64,000 bases of DNA, from contig NZ_KK073876.1 in the NCBI RefSeq assembly GCF_000585415.1, positions 493,810-557,809 on the forward strand. Reading direction: 5' to 3'. The notes beneath the pieces were generated by a model. The model was not told where the DNA came from, searched no databases, and was given only the letters and a program-made list of their open reading frames with translations. Below are positions 48,483 to 57,486 of the stretch, one piece after another. How positions within the stretch are numbered: the stretch's first letter is position 1; every line of letters begins with the position of its first letter. The translations under genes were made by a program, and so were the position numbers. Source of the DNA: Sphingomonas jaspsi DSM 18422 (GTDB lineage Bacteria; Pseudomonadota; Alphaproteobacteria; Sphingomonadales; Sphingomonadaceae).

Positions 48483-50294
48483 ATGACCGAAGAAGAAATG
48501 CTGGCACGCTGGGACCAGGCGAAACGCGTCTATGCGCAGCGCTGGGTCTGGCTGCTGCTGGCGATCTGGCTGCTCTACGTGGCCTTCATGATCTGGCACA
48601 AGATGCCCGCGATCAACGCGCTCGCGCTGGGCGACACCGACGACAATCTCCGCTTGGCCGAAGTACGGGCGTGGCTGAACGGGCAGGGCTGGTTCGACCT
48701 TCGCCAGCATCGCTTCGACCCGCTCCACGGCGGCGCGAACATACACTGGTCGCGGCTGGTCGACCTGCCGATCGCAGGGCTGATCCTGCTGCTGAAGCCG
48801 ATGATCGGGACGGCCGCGGCAGAACGTTGGGCTTCGGGGCTGGCGCCGCTCCTCCCGCTGTCGCTGCTGGCGTTCAGCCTGGCGCTGACGGTGCGGCGAC
48901 TGGTCGGCGAGAAGGCGTGGGTCCTGCCGCTGCTCGGCCTCGTCAGCGCCTATTCGACCATCGGCATGTTTTCGCCGCTCAGGATCGATCATCACGGCTG
49001 GCAGCTCGCGTTCCTGTCGCTGGCGATCGCCGGCATGGCCGATCCGCGAAAGGCGCGCGGCGGCGCGGTGATGGGGCTGGCGACCGGCCTCTCGCTAATC
49101 GTCGGGCTGGAAATGCTGATCTACCTCGCGCTGCTTGGCGGCGCGGCGGTGCTGATGTGGGTGGCCGAACGCGACGAGCGGCGACGGATGACGGCCTACG
49201 CCGCGACGCTCGCCGCCAGCACGGGCCTCGGCTACCTGCTGTTCGCGAGCGAGGCCAACCGGCTGCCGGTATGCGATGCGCTGTCGCCGGTATGGCTGTC
49301 CGATGCCGCGGTCGGCGCGGCGGTTATGGTCGCACTCAGCTACCTTCGCTTCGACGGCTGGAAGTCGCGGCTTGTCGCGGCGGCGGTGGCCGGTGTCGGC
49401 GTCGCGGCCTTCCATGCCTTGTCATGGCCTCACTGCCTGCAGCGGCTGGAAGGCGTCTCGCAGGAAGCGACCGACCTGTGGCTCAACCGCGTCAAGGAGG
49501 CGCGACCATTCTATCGGTTCGACTGGCGCACGGCATCGATCACGGTCGCCTTCCCGGCAATCGGTCTGGTTGGCTGGGCGCTGCTGGTGCGAAACGCGTG
49601 GAAACTGGGCGCCGAAGGTCGGGACCTGCTGCGCCGGATGCTGGCGATCGCCCTCCCCGCCGTCGCCGGGCTCGGGCTGCTGGCATGGCAGATGCGCGCG
49701 GCCCCGGCGGCACAGATGATGGCGCTGCCGGCGGCGGCGGGCCTCGTGGTGTTGGTCGGCAATGCACTGCTCAATGCCGAAAAGCTGTTGACCCGGCTGA
49801 TCGGCGTGATCGTCATCACGCTGAGCCTCGGTGCGCTGGTGCCGGTGGTGATCAACGCCCTGCCGCAAAAGGCCGACAAGCCGATCCAGAAAAGGGTCGG
49901 CGCCGCAAACCGTAACTGCACCAGCGCAAAGGCGCTGGCGCCGCTCGACCGTCTGCCCAAGGGCCTGGTCTTCAGCTTCGTCGATCTCGGGCCGCGGCTG
50001 ATCGTCATGACCCATCACGATGCAGTCGGTGGACCCTATCACCGCAATTACAACGCCATCGTCGATGTGATGAAGGCGTTCCGCGGGGACGAGGCACAGG
50101 CGCGGCGGATCGTCGACTATTATGGCAGCGACTATCTGCTGATCTGCCCGGACATGGCGACCGCAACGCTGTTCACGACCGAAACGCCGAAGGGCTTTTA
50201 CAGCCAGCTGGTCGGCGGGAAGGTCCCGGCCTGGCTCCAGCCTGTCGATCTCGGCAAGGATTCGCCGTTCAGGATGTGGAAGGTCGTCCGCTAG
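48483..50294 (+). CDS. Large polytopic GT-C-like membrane protein
   Basis: 603 residues, about 10-12 membrane helices and a C-terminal soluble domain (~150 residues). The first periplasmic loop holds GDTDDNLRLAEVRAWL and HRFDPLHGGANIHWSR: paired acidic residues and an R-x-D-P step as in STT3/GT-C enzymes that use lipid-linked sugars. It is divergent from gtrA with ~90 nt between starts. A role as the final transferase of the Gtr set is inferred. It meets MarC tail to tail. Confidence 0.7.
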   Translation: MTEEEMLARWDQAKRVYAQRWVWLLLAIWLLYVAFMIWHKMPAINALALGDTDDNLRLAEVRAWLNGQGWFDLRQHRFDPLHGGANIHWSRLVDLPIAGLILLLKPMIGTAAAERWASGLAPLLPLSLLAFSLALTVRRLVGEKAWVLPLLGLVSAYSTIGMFSPLRIDHHGWQLAFLSLAIAGMADPRKARGGAVMGLATGLSLIVGLEMLIYLALLGGAAVLMWVAERDERRRMTAYAATLAASTGLGYLLFASEANRLPVCDALSPVWLSDAAVGAAVMVALSYLRFDGWKSRLVAAAVAGVGVAAFHALSWPHCLQRLEGVSQEATDLWLNRVKEARPFYRFDWRTASITVAFPAIGLVGWALLVRNAWKLGAEGRDLLRRMLAIALPAVAGLGLLAWQMRAAPAAQMMALPAAAGLVVLVGNALLNAEKLLTRLIGVIVITLSLGALVPVVINALPQKADKPIQKRVGAANRNCTSAKALAPLDRLPKGLVFSFVDLGPRLIVMTHHDAVGGPYHRNYNAIVDVMKAFRGDEAQARRIVDYYGSDYLLICPDMATATLFTTETPKGFYSQLVGGKVPAWLQPVDLGKDSPFRMWKVVR

Positions 50295-50300
50295 GTCGCT

Positions 50301-50933
50301 TTAGGCGGCGAGGCCGGGGAGCGAGCGTTCGAGGCCGTCGAGCACGAACTGCGTCGCTAGGGCCGCCAGGATCACGCCGAGGATACGGGTGATCATCGCT
50401 TCCAGCTTGGGGCCGATGAATTTCATCAGCGGTCCGGCCGCGAGCAGCGCGACCAGCGTGATCAGGATGACCGCGGTCATCGCGCCCAGCACCACGATGC
50501 TTTCGCCGACGCCATCGGCGCGGGCGTTCAACAGCATGATCGACGCGATCGACCCGGGGCCGGCAATCATCGGGATCGCCATCGGGAAGACGCTGATATC
50601 CTCGGCTTCGGGCGTGCCCTTGATTTCCTCGGCCCGCTCCTCGCGCCGTTCGGTCCGGCGTTCGAACACCATGTCGAGCGCGATCATGAACAGCATGATC
50701 CCGCCCGCCAGCCGGAAAGCGGACAAGGAAATGCCCATGTGGCTGAGCAATTGTTCGCCCAGCAAAGCGAAAAACAGTAGGATCGACCAGGCGACGAGGC
50801 AGGAACGGATCGCCATGTTGCGACGATGCCTGGCGTCGGTCCCCGCGGTCAGCGACGCGAAGATCGGCGCGCAGCCCGGCGGGTCGATGATGACCAGCAG
50901 CGTCAGGAATGCGGAGGTCGCCAGCTCGATCAT
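50301..50933 (-). CDS. MarC-family integral membrane protein
   Basis: 210 residues, six membrane helices. FLTLLVIIDPPGCAPIFASL near the start and MAIPMIAGPGSIASIML near residue 118 are the MarC/SNARE-like repeats. The family was once linked to multidrug resistance, but its function is not settled. A charged loop with RRTERREERAEE lies between helices 3 and 4. Its ATG overlaps the preceding stop by 4 nt. Confidence 0.9.
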   Translation of the reverse strand: MIELATSAFLTLLVIIDPPGCAPIFASLTAGTDARHRRNMAIRSCLVAWSILLFFALLGEQLLSHMGISLSAFRLAGGIMLFMIALDMVFERRTERREERAEEIKGTPEAEDISVFPMAIPMIAGPGSIASIMLLNARADGVGESIVVLGAMTAVILITLVALLAAGPLMKFIGPKLEAMITRILGVILAALATQFVLDGLERSLPGLAA

Positions 50934-51562
50934 TCGTCCGCCACCGTTTCGGCAAAGGCGACGTCGTAGGTCCAGCCGTTCCAGGTTTCGACGACGATCC
51001 GCCGTTCCTTGGCGTCCGGGTCGCGGGTCCAGCCCCAGCGCAGCGACATGTCGTCCGAAGAGCCCTGCATGGTCGACGGCGCCTTGCCGTCGGGCGTGCC
51101 CAGTCGGCCGGTTCCATATGCATTCGCCGGTCCGCGCGGCGGAAGGTGATTGCAGCTGGCTTTCCGAACCGTTGGATCCTTGGGGACGGGGCCGACGGCG
51201 GTTCCGCTCTGGCCGCCGTCATAGGTCCAGCGCCACTTGCCGTCGCGTTCGAACCAGATGGTGGTGAAGGTGCCGTGCCCGTCGCCCTTCCACCAAGGTC
51301 CGTGGTTCACCGCGACGCGCCCGTCGCAGCTGACGATGGACAGCGCCGGCGCCCAATCGACCGATTGGGGCGGGTCGGCGCGCTTGCGCAGGAAATCCTG
51401 CGCGTAGGTCGGTTCAGGCGTGAACATCAGCGCGTCGAATGCGGCCCAATTGCGGAATGCCGTCCATTGGCCGTTTTTCTGCGCGTCGGCGATGAAGGCT
51501 CTTTCCGCCGCGATGGCGTCTTGCGGCTCGGCCGCCGCCGCGAGGAGCAAGGCCAGCATCAA
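50930..51562 (-). CDS. Secreted NTF2-like (SnoaL/DUF4440-type) protein
   Basis: 210 residues. Short signal ([15 protein letters not shown]) then [18 protein letters not shown], the helix that opens NTF2-like domains such as DUF4440. Trp-rich strands follow ([28 protein letters not shown]). The function is unknown. It is coupled to folD upstream and marC downstream by 4-nt overlaps. Confidence 0.6.
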   Translation of the reverse strand: MMLALLLAAAAEPQDAIAAERAFIADAQKNGQWTAFRNWAAFDALMFTPEPTYAQDFLRKRADPPQSVDWAPALSIVSCDGRVAVNHGPWWKGDGHGTFTTIWFERDGKWRWTYDGGQSGTAVGPVPKDPTVRKASCNHLPPRGPANAYGTGRLGTPDGKAPSTMQGSSDDMSLRWGWTRDPDAKERRIVVETWNGWTYDVAFAETVADE

Positions 51563-52443
51563 AGCTGCGGGTCCTGCAGGCCTTCGCGCCGATGCGCCGC
51601 GACCAGCGTGTTACGCAGGAGCATGGCGATGGTCATCGGCCCGACACCGCCCGGCACTGGCGTGATCGCGCCCGCGACCTCGGCCGCTTCATCGAAGGCG
51701 ACGTCGCCCACCAGTCGGCTTTTGCCGTCGTCGCTAGCGATACGGTTGATGCCGACATCGATGACGGTCGCCCCCGGCTTGATCCAGTCGCCGCGGACCA
51801 TTTCCGCGCGACCGACCGCGGCAACAACGATGTCCGCGCGCCGGACCAGAGCTGGCAGGTCCTTCGACCTGCTATGCGCGATGGTGACGGTGCAGCTTTC
51901 GCCCAGCAGAAGCATCGCCATCGGCTTGCCGACGATGTTCGATCGGCCGATTACCACCGCATCCATGCCGGTAAGATCGCCCAGTTCCGTCTTCAGCAGG
52001 TGAAGGCAACCGAGCGGGGTGCAGGGCACCATCGCCTCGGCCCCGACCGCCAGCCGACCGGCGTTTTCGATGTGGAAGCCGTCGACGTCTTTGGCCGGAG
52101 CGATCGCGTCGATCACCTTGGCGCTGTCGATGTGGCCGGGGAGCGGAAGCTGGACGAGGATGCCGTCGACGGCTGCGTCGTTGTTGAGCTGGTCGACCAG
52201 CGCCAGCAGGTCGGCTTCGCTGGTCGTGTCGGGCAGCTTATGTTCGATGCTGTCCATCCCCGCCTCGACCGTCGCCTTGCCCTTGGAGCGGACATAGACC
52301 GACGACGCCGGATCCTCGCCGACCAGCACGACCGCGAGGCCAGGCGCGCGACCGACGGTTTCGCGGAACGCGGCGACGCCGTCGGCGACCTTGTGTCGCA
52401 GCGCCAGGGCCGCTGCCTTGCCGTCGATCCGCCGCGCGCTCAC
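51559..52443 (-). CDS. folD: Methylenetetrahydrofolate dehydrogenase/cyclohydrolase FolD
   Basis: 294 residues. Substrate region [13 protein letters not shown] with the catalytic Lys, [10 protein letters not shown] near residue 95, [12 protein letters not shown] near 165 and [12 protein letters not shown] near 265. It interconverts one-carbon folates with NADP+. It starts 4 nt after the YggT gene ends. Confidence 0.97.
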   Translation of the reverse strand: MSARRIDGKAAALALRHKVADGVAAFRETVGRAPGLAVVLVGEDPASSVYVRSKGKATVEAGMDSIEHKLPDTTSEADLLALVDQLNNDAAVDGILVQLPLPGHIDSAKVIDAIAPAKDVDGFHIENAGRLAVGAEAMVPCTPLGCLHLLKTELGDLTGMDAVVIGRSNIVGKPMAMLLLGESCTVTIAHSRSKDLPALVRRADIVVAAVGRAEMVRGDWIKPGATVIDVGINRIASDDGKSRLVGDVAFDEAAEVAGAITPVPGGVGPMTIAMLLRNTLVAAHRREGLQDPQL

Positions 52444-52447
52444 GGCC

Positions 52448-52729
52448 TTAACCGATCGGAATGTTGTAAAGCAGGATGCGAATGACGCCGATCAAGACCA
52501 GCACCAGGAACGGCGACCAGTCGATGCCGTTGATCGGCGGAAGGATCTTGCGGAAGGGCCGGTAGAGCGGCTGCAACAGCCGATCGAGGCCGTCCATGAA
52601 GGAGCGGAGGCCCGTGTTCGAATAGTTCAGCACGTTGAACGCGAACAACATGCTGAGGATGGCGTGTCCTACGATCAGCCACCACAGGACCGACAGCAGG
52701 TAGAGGATGATCTGGATGAGAGTTCCCAT
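52448..52729 (-). CDS. YggT-family membrane protein
   Basis: 93 residues with two hydrophobic segments and the conserved [22 protein letters not shown] stretch between them. YggT proteins are inner-membrane proteins of uncertain role, some linked to osmotic tolerance or division-site organisation. First in the yggT-folD-marC run. Confidence 0.88.
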   Translation of the reverse strand: MGTLIQIILYLLSVLWWLIVGHAILSMLFAFNVLNYSNTGLRSFMDGLDRLLQPLYRPFRKILPPINGIDWSPFLVLVLIGVIRILLYNIPIG

Positions 52730-52771
52730 GGCGGTGGCTTAGCGACCTACGCCACCGCGAGCAACATCGCT

Positions 52772-53731
52772 TCAGGGTGCGAAGCGGTCGGGCTGGGCTT
52801 CGGCCAGGATCAGCGCGAAATCTTCGTTCGCGTCGGTCCATTCGGCCAGCGGGGTCCAGCCGCCCGCCAGCAGCAGCAGGCGCGCGCCGCGCGGGCCGTA
52901 TTTGTGACTATTCTCGGTGTGGATCGATGCGCCCTTGGCGAAGCGGAAGCGCCGCTCTTCGACCCTGAATGCGACGTCGCGGTTGGCGACGAGGTGCATT
53001 TCGATGCGACCCAGCATGTCGTTCCAGCGCGCCTCATGGTCGAAAGCCTCGACCGGTATATCGCCGTCCAGCTCACGATTGATGCGGCGAAGCAGGTTGC
53101 GATTGAATTCGGCGGTGACGCCTTCGGGATCGTCATAGGCCGCGATCAGGCGGTCCACCGGCTTCACTCGGTCCATGCCGATCAGCAGCTTCGATCCGGT
53201 CCCGAGCACGGTTCGGAAATGGCGCAGCAGGTCGGTCGCGCTGCGGGGCACGAAATTGCCGATGGTCGAGCCCGGGAAAAATCCCACCCGGCCCATCCCG
53301 CGGACTTTATCGGGGAGAGCCATGGGCTTGGTAAAATCAGCCTCGACGGGGATGACGTCGATCTGTGGAAAATCGGCTGCCAAAGCGGCGGCGCTGTCGC
53401 GCAGATAGTCGCCGCTGATGTCGATCGGCACATATGCGGCCGGTCGCAGCGCATCGAGCACGATCGGCGTCTTGGTCGAGCTTCCCGAGCCGAACTCGAC
53501 TAGCGCCCCGCCGCGCCCCACGCGGTCGGCGATGTCGCTGGCGCGCGCCTGCAGCAGCGCCGTTTCGGTGCGGGTCGGATAATAGCTGGGCAGGCGCGTG
53601 ATGTCGTCGAACAGTTCCGACCCGCGCCGGTCGTAGAACCAACGCGCGGGAATGGCGGGGATCGGTTCGGCAAGGCCGTTCAATACATCGGCCCGAAACG
53701 CCGGATCGACCCGTTCAACCGTTTTTTGCAA
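52772..53731 (-). CDS. egtD: L-histidine N-alpha-methyltransferase EgtD
   Basis: 319 residues. RWFYDRRGSELFDDITRLP near residue 30, LVEFGSGSSTKTPIVLDAL near 77 and FFPGSTIGNF near 151 are EgtD signatures. It trimethylates histidine to hercynine, the first step to ergothioneine. Its start lies inside the 3' end of egtB (17-nt overlap). Confidence 0.95.
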   Translation of the reverse strand: MQKTVERVDPAFRADVLNGLAEPIPAIPARWFYDRRGSELFDDITRLPSYYPTRTETALLQARASDIADRVGRGGALVEFGSGSSTKTPIVLDALRPAAYVPIDISGDYLRDSAAALAADFPQIDVIPVEADFTKPMALPDKVRGMGRVGFFPGSTIGNFVPRSATDLLRHFRTVLGTGSKLLIGMDRVKPVDRLIAAYDDPEGVTAEFNRNLLRRINRELDGDIPVEAFDHEARWNDMLGRIEMHLVANRDVAFRVEERRFRFAKGASIHTENSHKYGPRGARLLLLAGGWTPLAEWTDANEDFALILAEAQPDRFAP

Positions 53732-54947
53732 GACGCACTCCCGTTAACTGCCAGCGCGCGGCCGGGGGAAAGAAATTGCGGTAGGTGGCGCGACTGTGGC
53801 CGCGCGGGGTCGCGCAGCTTGCACCCTTCAGCACGAACTGACCGCACATGAACTTGCCGTTATATTCGCCGACGGTGCCTTCTTCGGGCGCGAAGCCGGG
53901 ATAGGACAGGTAGGCCGATTGGGTCCATTGCCAGACGTCGCCGAACGGTCCGCCGCCCGGCTTCGGCAGCACCGGTCCTGCCTGGTCGAGCTGGTGGCCG
54001 ATGTTGGGATCGGCCGAGACGAAGGCGTCTTCCCATTCGAATTCGGTCGGCAGGCGCGCACCGGCCCAGCGGGCGTAGGCGTCAGCTTCGTAATAGCTGA
54101 TGTGCGCGACCGGCGCGGCGCGGTCGATCTCGCGCCGTCCGGCGAGGGTGAAGTGGCTGCCGTCGTCGTGCCAGTAGAGCGGTCGTTCGATGCGGTTCGA
54201 CTGTCGCCAGTCCCAGCCCTCGCTCAGCCACAGCGACACATTGGCGTAGCCGCCATCGGCGATGAACTGCTGCCATTCGCCGTTGGTAACGCAGCGGTTG
54301 GCGATGGCGTGCGGGTGCAGCAGCGCCTGATGTCGCGGGCGTTCGCAGTCGAAAGCGAAGCCCTCCTCAGCGGCACCGATATCGACCAGTCCCTCGCGTC
54401 CGTCGATCCATGCAAGCGGTTCGGTCGCGTAGCAAGCCGCAGCGGCAAGACCGCCGTAGGCCGGCTCGAGCGGGTTTTCCGCCAACGTCGCGAGGATATC
54501 GGTCAGGAACAGCTCTTGGTGCTGCTGTTCGTGGTGGATGCCGAGTTCGACCAGCTTCAGCGCTTCGGGCGAAAGACCGGGTAAGGCGGCTTGCAGCGCC
54601 TCGTCGACCGCTATCCGCCAGTCGCGGACCTCGTCGAGGCTGGGGCGGCTGATCATTCCCCGTCTGGCGCGGGCATGGCGTTCGCCTTCGCCCTCGTAAT
54701 AGCTGTTGAACAGGAACGGCCAGCGCTCGTCATGCAGGCGGTAACCGGGCACATGGTCGCGCAGGATGAATGTTTCGAAGAACCAGGTCGTGTGCGCCAG
54801 ATGCCATTTGGCGGGCGATGCGTCGGGGTGGGGCTGGATGGCGGCGTCGGCGTCGCTCAGCTGCGCGGCGAGGCCTAGCGTCAGCGCGCGGGTCGCAGCC
54901 AGCCGATCGGCCAGCGTCTGCCTTCCCTGCTCGTCCGCTCGTGCCAC
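53715..54947 (-). CDS. egtB: Ergothioneine biosynthesis sulfoxide synthase EgtB
   Basis: 410 residues from a GTG start with AAGGAG 6 nt upstream. N-terminal DinB-like domain with WHLAHTTWFFETFIL (~residue 48) and the iron-binding HHEQQHQE (~137-144); C-terminal FGE/sulfatase-modifying domain with LPTEFEWEDAF and the end GASCATPRGHSRATYRNFF. It joins a thiol to hercynine using O2. EgtC and EgtE are not nearby, so either cysteine is used directly or the later steps are encoded elsewhere. Confidence 0.95.
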   Translation of the reverse strand: MARADEQGRQTLADRLAATRALTLGLAAQLSDADAAIQPHPDASPAKWHLAHTTWFFETFILRDHVPGYRLHDERWPFLFNSYYEGEGERHARARRGMISRPSLDEVRDWRIAVDEALQAALPGLSPEALKLVELGIHHEQQHQELFLTDILATLAENPLEPAYGGLAAAACYATEPLAWIDGREGLVDIGAAEEGFAFDCERPRHQALLHPHAIANRCVTNGEWQQFIADGGYANVSLWLSEGWDWRQSNRIERPLYWHDDGSHFTLAGRREIDRAAPVAHISYYEADAYARWAGARLPTEFEWEDAFVSADPNIGHQLDQAGPVLPKPGGGPFGDVWQWTQSAYLSYPGFAPEEGTVGEYNGKFMCGQFVLKGASCATPRGHSRATYRNFFPPAARWQLTGVRLAKNG

Positions 54948-54962
54948 GTCCCGCTCCTTAAC

Positions 54963-54994
54963 TTGTACAAACTGTTATGGCCGGGAAACGTTTC
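54963..54994. promoter_or_regulatory. Two palindromes upstream of egtB
   Basis: TTGTACAA (54963-54970) and GAAACGTTTC (54985-54994) are perfect palindromes in the 49-nt gap between egtB and the cobalamin adenosyltransferase stop. They sit where the egtB promoter should be and may be operators. No regulator can be assigned. Confidence 0.35.
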
Positions 54995-54996
54995 AA

Positions 54997-55569
54997 TCAG
55001 GCGTCGCGCGTGGCCCCCGGCTGCCAAAGCACGTCCCCGCCTTCCTTCGCCGCGACGAAGCGCGCGGTTACGAACAGATGGTCGGACAGGCGGTTGAGAT
55101 AGGCCAGCGCGTGGGCATTGACCTCTTCCTTGTCGGCCAGCGCGACGGCCTCCCGCTCAGCGCGGCGTACGGTGGCCCGCGCCATGTGGAGCTGCGCCAC
55201 CGCCATCGACCCTCCCGGCAGGATGAAGCTGGTCAGCGGCGCGAGATCGGCGTTCATCGCGTCGATCTCTTCCTCCAGCCGAACCGGCTGGCGCTCGACG
55301 ATGCGCAGCGCATGTTCTTCGAAGTCGGTACCGAACGGGGTCGCGATATCCGCGCCGAGGTCGAACAGTTCGTTCTGGATGCGGCGCAGGCGCTCGGCGA
55401 TGTCGCCATCCCCGAATGCGGCGATGGCGACGCCGATCGCGCAATTGGCTTCGTCCACCTCGCCGATGGCGGCGATGCGTGGCCCCGCCTTGCTGACGCG
55501 GCTGCCGTCGACGAGCCCGCAGGTGCCGCCGTCGCCGGTCCGGGTGTAGATTTTGTTGAGCTTGACCAG
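54997..55569 (-). CDS. Cob(I)alamin adenosyltransferase, PduO/MMAB type (CTG start)
   Basis: 190 residues if it starts at CTG 55569. VKLNKIYTRTGDGGTCGLV, the ATP-binding N-terminus of PduO-type enzymes, lies right after that codon; the first usual start codon in frame, a GTG at 55458, would remove it. GGGAAG lies 5 nt before the CTG. Later signatures are FILPGGS (~residue 115) and RRAEREAV and YLNRLSDHLFV near the end. The enzyme makes adenosylcobalamin. It follows the HIG1 gene, whose stop is 2 nt before the CTG. Confidence 0.88.
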   Translation of the reverse strand: MVKLNKIYTRTGDGGTCGLVDGSRVSKAGPRIAAIGEVDEANCAIGVAIAAFGDGDIAERLRRIQNELFDLGADIATPFGTDFEEHALRIVERQPVRLEEEIDAMNADLAPLTSFILPGGSMAVAQLHMARATVRRAEREAVALADKEEVNAHALAYLNRLSDHLFVTARFVAAKEGGDVLWQPGATRDA

Positions 55570-55571
55570 CG

Positions 55572-55775
55572 TTACTTCCCGGCGCCGGCGGCGATCAGGA
55601 TCAGGATGACGATGACGATGGCAATCGCCTGGAACATCACCCGTTTCTGCATGTAATTTTGCTGGATCTCGCCGGACACGTCCTTGCCGTTGGCCATGGC
55701 GATGACCCCGCGGACAAGCACGTAGGCAGTGGCACCCATTGCCACGACGAGGGCGATGATGAGAAGCGCGTTCAT
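55572..55775 (-). CDS. HIG1-domain small membrane protein
   Basis: 67 residues, two membrane helices (LLIIALVVAMGATAYVLVRG and FQAIAIVIVILILIAAG) around a polar loop with NYMQKRVMFQ, the HIG_1_N hallmark. Related mitochondrial proteins assist cytochrome oxidase; alphaproteobacterial ones are thought similar. Directly upstream of the adenosyltransferase. Confidence 0.8.
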   Translation of the reverse strand: MNALLIIALVVAMGATAYVLVRGVIAMANGKDVSGEIQQNYMQKRVMFQAIAIVIVILILIAAGAGK

Positions 55776-55785
55776 GCTTGCCTAT

Positions 55786-56634
55786 CTAGGCGTCGCCGAA
55801 GCGAAATCCTAGAGGCAGTCGCCCTTGTGCCAGCGTATCGGCAAGGGCCCCGCCGTCGACCCCCGCATCCCGCATCGCTGCCAGCGTCGGCGCACGGTCG
55901 CGCTTGGCGAGACGGCGACCGTCGTCGTGCAACACCAGCGGGTGGTGCAGGTAGACAGGTTCCGGAAGGCCGAGCAGCGCCTGCAGCAGGCGCTGGATGG
56001 GCGTCGACGACCGGAGGTCCACTCCCCTCACCACCCTCGTGACGCCGCTGTCCGCGTCGTCGACGACGCAGGACAGGTGATAGCTCGCCGGGGCGTCTTT
56101 GCGGGCGAGGATGGCGTCGTCGATCTGGTCGCGCCGGGTCGAAAATTTCGCTCCGTCCACTTCCTTCCATCCGGGCAACCCGGCGCCGTCGATCGCCTTC
56201 GCCGCATCTAGGCGCCAGCTGTGCGGTGTCGACGCGCGCCGGTCGGGATCGTCGGGCAGGCCGCGGCAGGTGCCGGGGTAGGTCCCGGTCGCGCCGCCGT
56301 GGGGTGCCGATAACGCCTGGGCGATATCGGCGCGGGTGCAGAAGCAGGGGTAGACGAGGCCCGCGGCCTTCAATCGGTCGAGGGCCGCTTGATACAGGCC
56401 GGTCCGCTGCGACTGGACCAGAGGCGCAGCATCCGGTGCCAGGCCGAGCCAGTCGAGGTCGTCAAGGATTGCGTCCACGAACTCGGGGCGGCAGCGACCG
56501 GGATCGAGATCGTCGATCCGCACCAGGAACTTCCCGCCCGCATCCCGCGCCAAACGATGGCTGATCGCAGCCGAATAGGCGTGTCCGAGGTGCAGGAGGC
56601 CGGTGGGGCTGGGGGCAAAGCGGGTCACGGTCAT
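55786..56634 (-). CDS. gluQ: Glutamyl-Q tRNA(Asp) synthetase
   Basis: About 282 residues. RFAPSPTGLLHLGHAYSA near the start (HIGH-type motif HLGH) and RRLAKRDRAP near residue 245 (KMSKS equivalent). Zinc ligands seem partial: CFCTRAD and a later Cys in TYPGTCRG. It is a GltX-like protein without the anticodon-binding half; it adds Glu to queuosine at the wobble base of tRNA(Asp). ATG 56634 is chosen because the family begins right before TRFAPSPTG; ATG 56646 and 56697 are in frame. Confidence 0.92.
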   Translation of the reverse strand: MTVTRFAPSPTGLLHLGHAYSAAISHRLARDAGGKFLVRIDDLDPGRCRPEFVDAILDDLDWLGLAPDAAPLVQSQRTGLYQAALDRLKAAGLVYPCFCTRADIAQALSAPHGGATGTYPGTCRGLPDDPDRRASTPHSWRLDAAKAIDGAGLPGWKEVDGAKFSTRRDQIDDAILARKDAPASYHLSCVVDDADSGVTRVVRGVDLRSSTPIQRLLQALLGLPEPVYLHHPLVLHDDGRRLAKRDRAPTLAAMRDAGVDGGALADTLAQGRLPLGFRFGDA

Positions 56635-56896
56635 CGCCAGCGCCATATCATGGGTGTGTCGTGCTTCCACGCCACAATATGTCGCGACTTTTGCCATAAC
56701 TGTTGCAAAAGCGACTCTTGACCCGGAATCCCCATTTTGCTGTCATGTTGTCGTCACCCCGGGTTGGCATCCGGGGGCGCGACAGACGGAAAGACGGGCC
56801 TTTCGGCCGCCGGTCTCCCGCCATGAGTGCGACACGGCCGGGGGGTGCGGCGTTCAAAGGGTCCATCGATCCACGAACGCTGGAGAACCTTGCGCC

Positions 56897-57463
56897 GTGT
56901 ATCAGACCGACCTCCTCCGCCATCCGGACAGTTGCCCCGCCCTCGTGCTCAACGCCGACTATACGCCGCTGAGCTATTACCCGCTCTCGCTATGGCCGTG
57001 GCAGACCGCGGTCAAAGCCATGTTCCTCGAACGCGTCGACGTGGTATCCCATTACGACCGCGAAGTGCACAGTCCGTCCGCCAGCCTGAAATTGCCATCG
57101 GTGATCGCGCTGCGCCAATATGTAAGGCCGAACGAATATCCCGCCTTCACCCGCTTCAACCTGTTCCTGCGCGACCATTTCCGCTGCGTCTATTGCGGCA
57201 GCCACAAGGAGCTGACCTTCGACCATGTCGTCCCGCGTGCTCAGGGCGGCCGGACGAGCTGGGAAAATGTCGCCACCGCCTGCGCGCCCTGCAATCTCAA
57301 GAAGGGCGGGCGTACGCCGCGCCAGGCACAGATGCATATCGCGCACGATCCGATCCGCCCGACCAGCTGGCAGTTGCAGGAACACGGCCGGAGTTTCCCG
57401 CCCAATTACCTGCACCAAAGCTGGCGCGACTATCTTTATTGGGATGTCGAGCTCGACCCCTAA
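56897..57463 (+). CDS. HNH endonuclease-family protein
   Basis: 188 residues from GTG 56897 with GGAGAA 9 nt upstream. The HNH core is CVYCGSHKELTFDHVVPRAQGG at ~98-119, then NVATACAPCNLKKGG, so both CxxC pairs are present. The first half, with LNADYTPLSYYPLSLWPW, is the usual partner of this widespread stand-alone type, whose target is unknown. No methylase or other defence gene adjoins it. Confidence 0.88.
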   Translation: MYQTDLLRHPDSCPALVLNADYTPLSYYPLSLWPWQTAVKAMFLERVDVVSHYDREVHSPSASLKLPSVIALRQYVRPNEYPAFTRFNLFLRDHFRCVYCGSHKELTFDHVVPRAQGGRTSWENVATACAPCNLKKGGRTPRQAQMHIAHDPIRPTSWQLQEHGRSFPPNYLHQSWRDYLYWDVELDP

Positions 57464-57486
57464 CGCCTTGTTAACCATCTTCGGCG

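Noticed and set aside
56897..57463. HNH protein as a restriction or mobile-element nuclease
   Set aside because: No methylase, intein, intron or phage gene is nearby; it belongs to a common stand-alone HNH type.
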